This document shows positions 63,298-64,000 of a stretch of DNA of 64,000 nt, piece by piece (position 1 is the first letter of the stretch; every line of letters begins with the position of its first letter). The notes beneath the pieces were generated by a model, which saw only the letters and a program-made list of their open reading frames with translations, was not told where the DNA came from and did not search any database. Made by a program: the position numbers and the translations under genes. The stretch spans positions 434,001 to 498,000 of the forward strand of contig OY771429.1 of assembly GCA_963674555.1 (NCBI GenBank), written 5' to 3'. The DNA comes from JBGMEA01 sp963674555 (GTDB taxonomy: Bacteria > Bacillota > Clostridia > Eubacteriales > Anaerofustaceae).

Positions 63298-63999
63298 TCA
63301 GAAAGACAATTCATCTATTTTGCCAACGTATTCTTCACTGCACATACCTTGTTCAAAAGTGAACATATGATTCATCATCGAATTGGCGCAATCGATCGCA
63401 AAGAATGCAAATGGACAACCGCTGCCTTCCCCGAGTCTCATGTGTAAGTTAAACATCGGTTCCAAATTCATTTCATTCATGATCGCTTGATATCCGATCT
63501 CTTCTGTTATGTGAGATTCGATCATATAAGCTTTCACTTTGTCCTGTAATCTGTACGCGATCAAAGCGGCAGCTGAACTGATATATCCGTCGATCACAAC
63601 AGGCACTTTATAATAGGCACTTCCCAGAAATACTCCTACCAATCCTGCGATATCAAGTCCGCCTACTTTTGCCAATACATCGATCGGATCTGTGGGATCG
63701 GGTTGATTTATTTCAAGCGCCTGTTTCAGTAAAGCGATCTTGTTCTCATATGCTTCATCTGTCAATCCCGCACCTCTGCCTACTGCTTGCGACACTTCGG
63801 TATCCGTTAATGCGCACACCACAGCAGTACTGCTTGAAGTATTCCCTATTCCCATTTCACCGGTACCAATGACTTGGTAGCCTTTATCCACCGCATCTTT
63901 GACGGCTTCTATCCCTACCAAGATCGCTTCCAAAGCTTCTTCGTAAGTCATAGCAGGGCCTTCAGAAAAATCATCCGTGCCTCTTTTCACTTTCTTGTC
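63298..63999 (-). CDS. cobT: Nicotinate-nucleotide-dimethylbenzimidazole phosphoribosyltransferase CobT (5' end outside window)
   Basis: Makes alpha-ribazole phosphate for the lower ligand of cobalamin. About 234 residues are visible, the C-terminal two-thirds: DKKVKRGTDDFSEGPAM, the GEMGIGNTSSSTAV loop, DGYISSAAALIAYRL and the catalytic glutamate in LHMRLGEGSGCPFAF. The frame stays open to the right edge, so the gene continues beyond the window. It is on the minus strand and the candidate RNA follows it. Confidence 0.92.
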   Translation of the reverse strand, partial: DKKVKRGTDDFSEGPAMTYEEALEAILVGIEAVKDAVDKGYQVIGTGEMGIGNTSSSTAVVCALTDTEVSQAVGRGAGLTDEAYENKIALLKQALEINQPDPTDPIDVLAKVGGLDIAGLVGVFLGSAYYKVPVVIDGYISSAAALIAYRLQDKVKAYMIESHITEEIGYQAIMNEMNLEPMFNLHMRLGEGSGCPFAFFAIDCANSMMNHMFTFEQGMCSEEYVGKIDELSF

Positions 64000-64000
64000 G

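Noticed and set aside
1..64000. CRISPR array or prophage
   Set aside because: No regular repeat-spacer pattern and no phage structural or integrase gene was seen; only an IS3 remnant and the uvsE repeat suggest mobility.

Overview
The window looks like a chromosomal stretch of a low-GC Gram-positive (Bacillota, probably an anaerobic clostridial-type) bacterium. The signs are strong GGAGG-type ribosome binding sites, many U-tailed intrinsic terminators, an L10-leader RNA, monoderm families (RecU, RecD2, RqcH, YwbE, DUF5317, long HPF) and no outer-membrane genes. Gene density is high and nearly everything is housekeeping, except one accessory stretch at about 16.8-24.0 kb. Both outermost genes (UMF1-type transporter on the left, cobT on the right) are cut by the window edge.

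Layout. 0-3.4 kb: transporter, zinc-ribbon protein, trpS and a biotin transporter gene bioY with an operator-like palindrome. 3.4-11.8 kb (minus): rpmG-secE-nusG-rplK-rplA-rplJ-rplL, then lon-engB-serS and a membrane-anchored protein; rpoBC do not follow rplL. 12-16.8 kb: CPBP protease, bifunctional rel, cysteine hydrolase, msrAB. 17-18.5 kb: a promoter, a dodecin gene, a heliorhodopsin gene and a terminator, apparently one operon. 18.6-24 kb: DUF2087 gene with a palindromic operator, small unidentified genes, a GC-richer hydantoinase/oxoprolinase gene and an IS3 remnant, flanked by a duplicated 3' end of the UV-endonuclease gene uvsE; uvsE itself carries a C-terminal DUF1722-like domain. Then tRNA-Thr(CGU).

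24.4-37.3 kb: SAF-domain oxidoreductase, a radical-SAM pair, efp, ywbE-luxS, fabG, rqcH, DUF512, der, and nifS-iscU for Fe-S clusters. 37.4-43.5 kb (minus): nucleoside kinase, recU, fructose-bisphosphate aldolase, small alarmone synthetase, TIGR01212 radical SAM, P-loop protein, glutaredoxin. 43.7-52.9 kb: two metallopeptidases, recD2 (apparently leaderless), comF, hpf, a DUF5317 protein with a very long acidic tail, and a DUF308 protein. 52.9-64 kb: exonuclease III, SDR, thrB-thrC, iron alcohol dehydrogenase, a two-component system with a DUF4342 protein, an MBL-fold protein, a BMP-family lipoprotein, a candidate small RNA and cobT.

The most notable content is the dodecin-heliorhodopsin operon. 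It lies between a methionine sulfoxide reductase fusion (msrAB) and a UvsE-DUF1722 fusion, suggesting a light and oxidative-damage neighbourhood in an organism that otherwise looks fermentative. No retinal or carotenoid synthesis genes are in the window.
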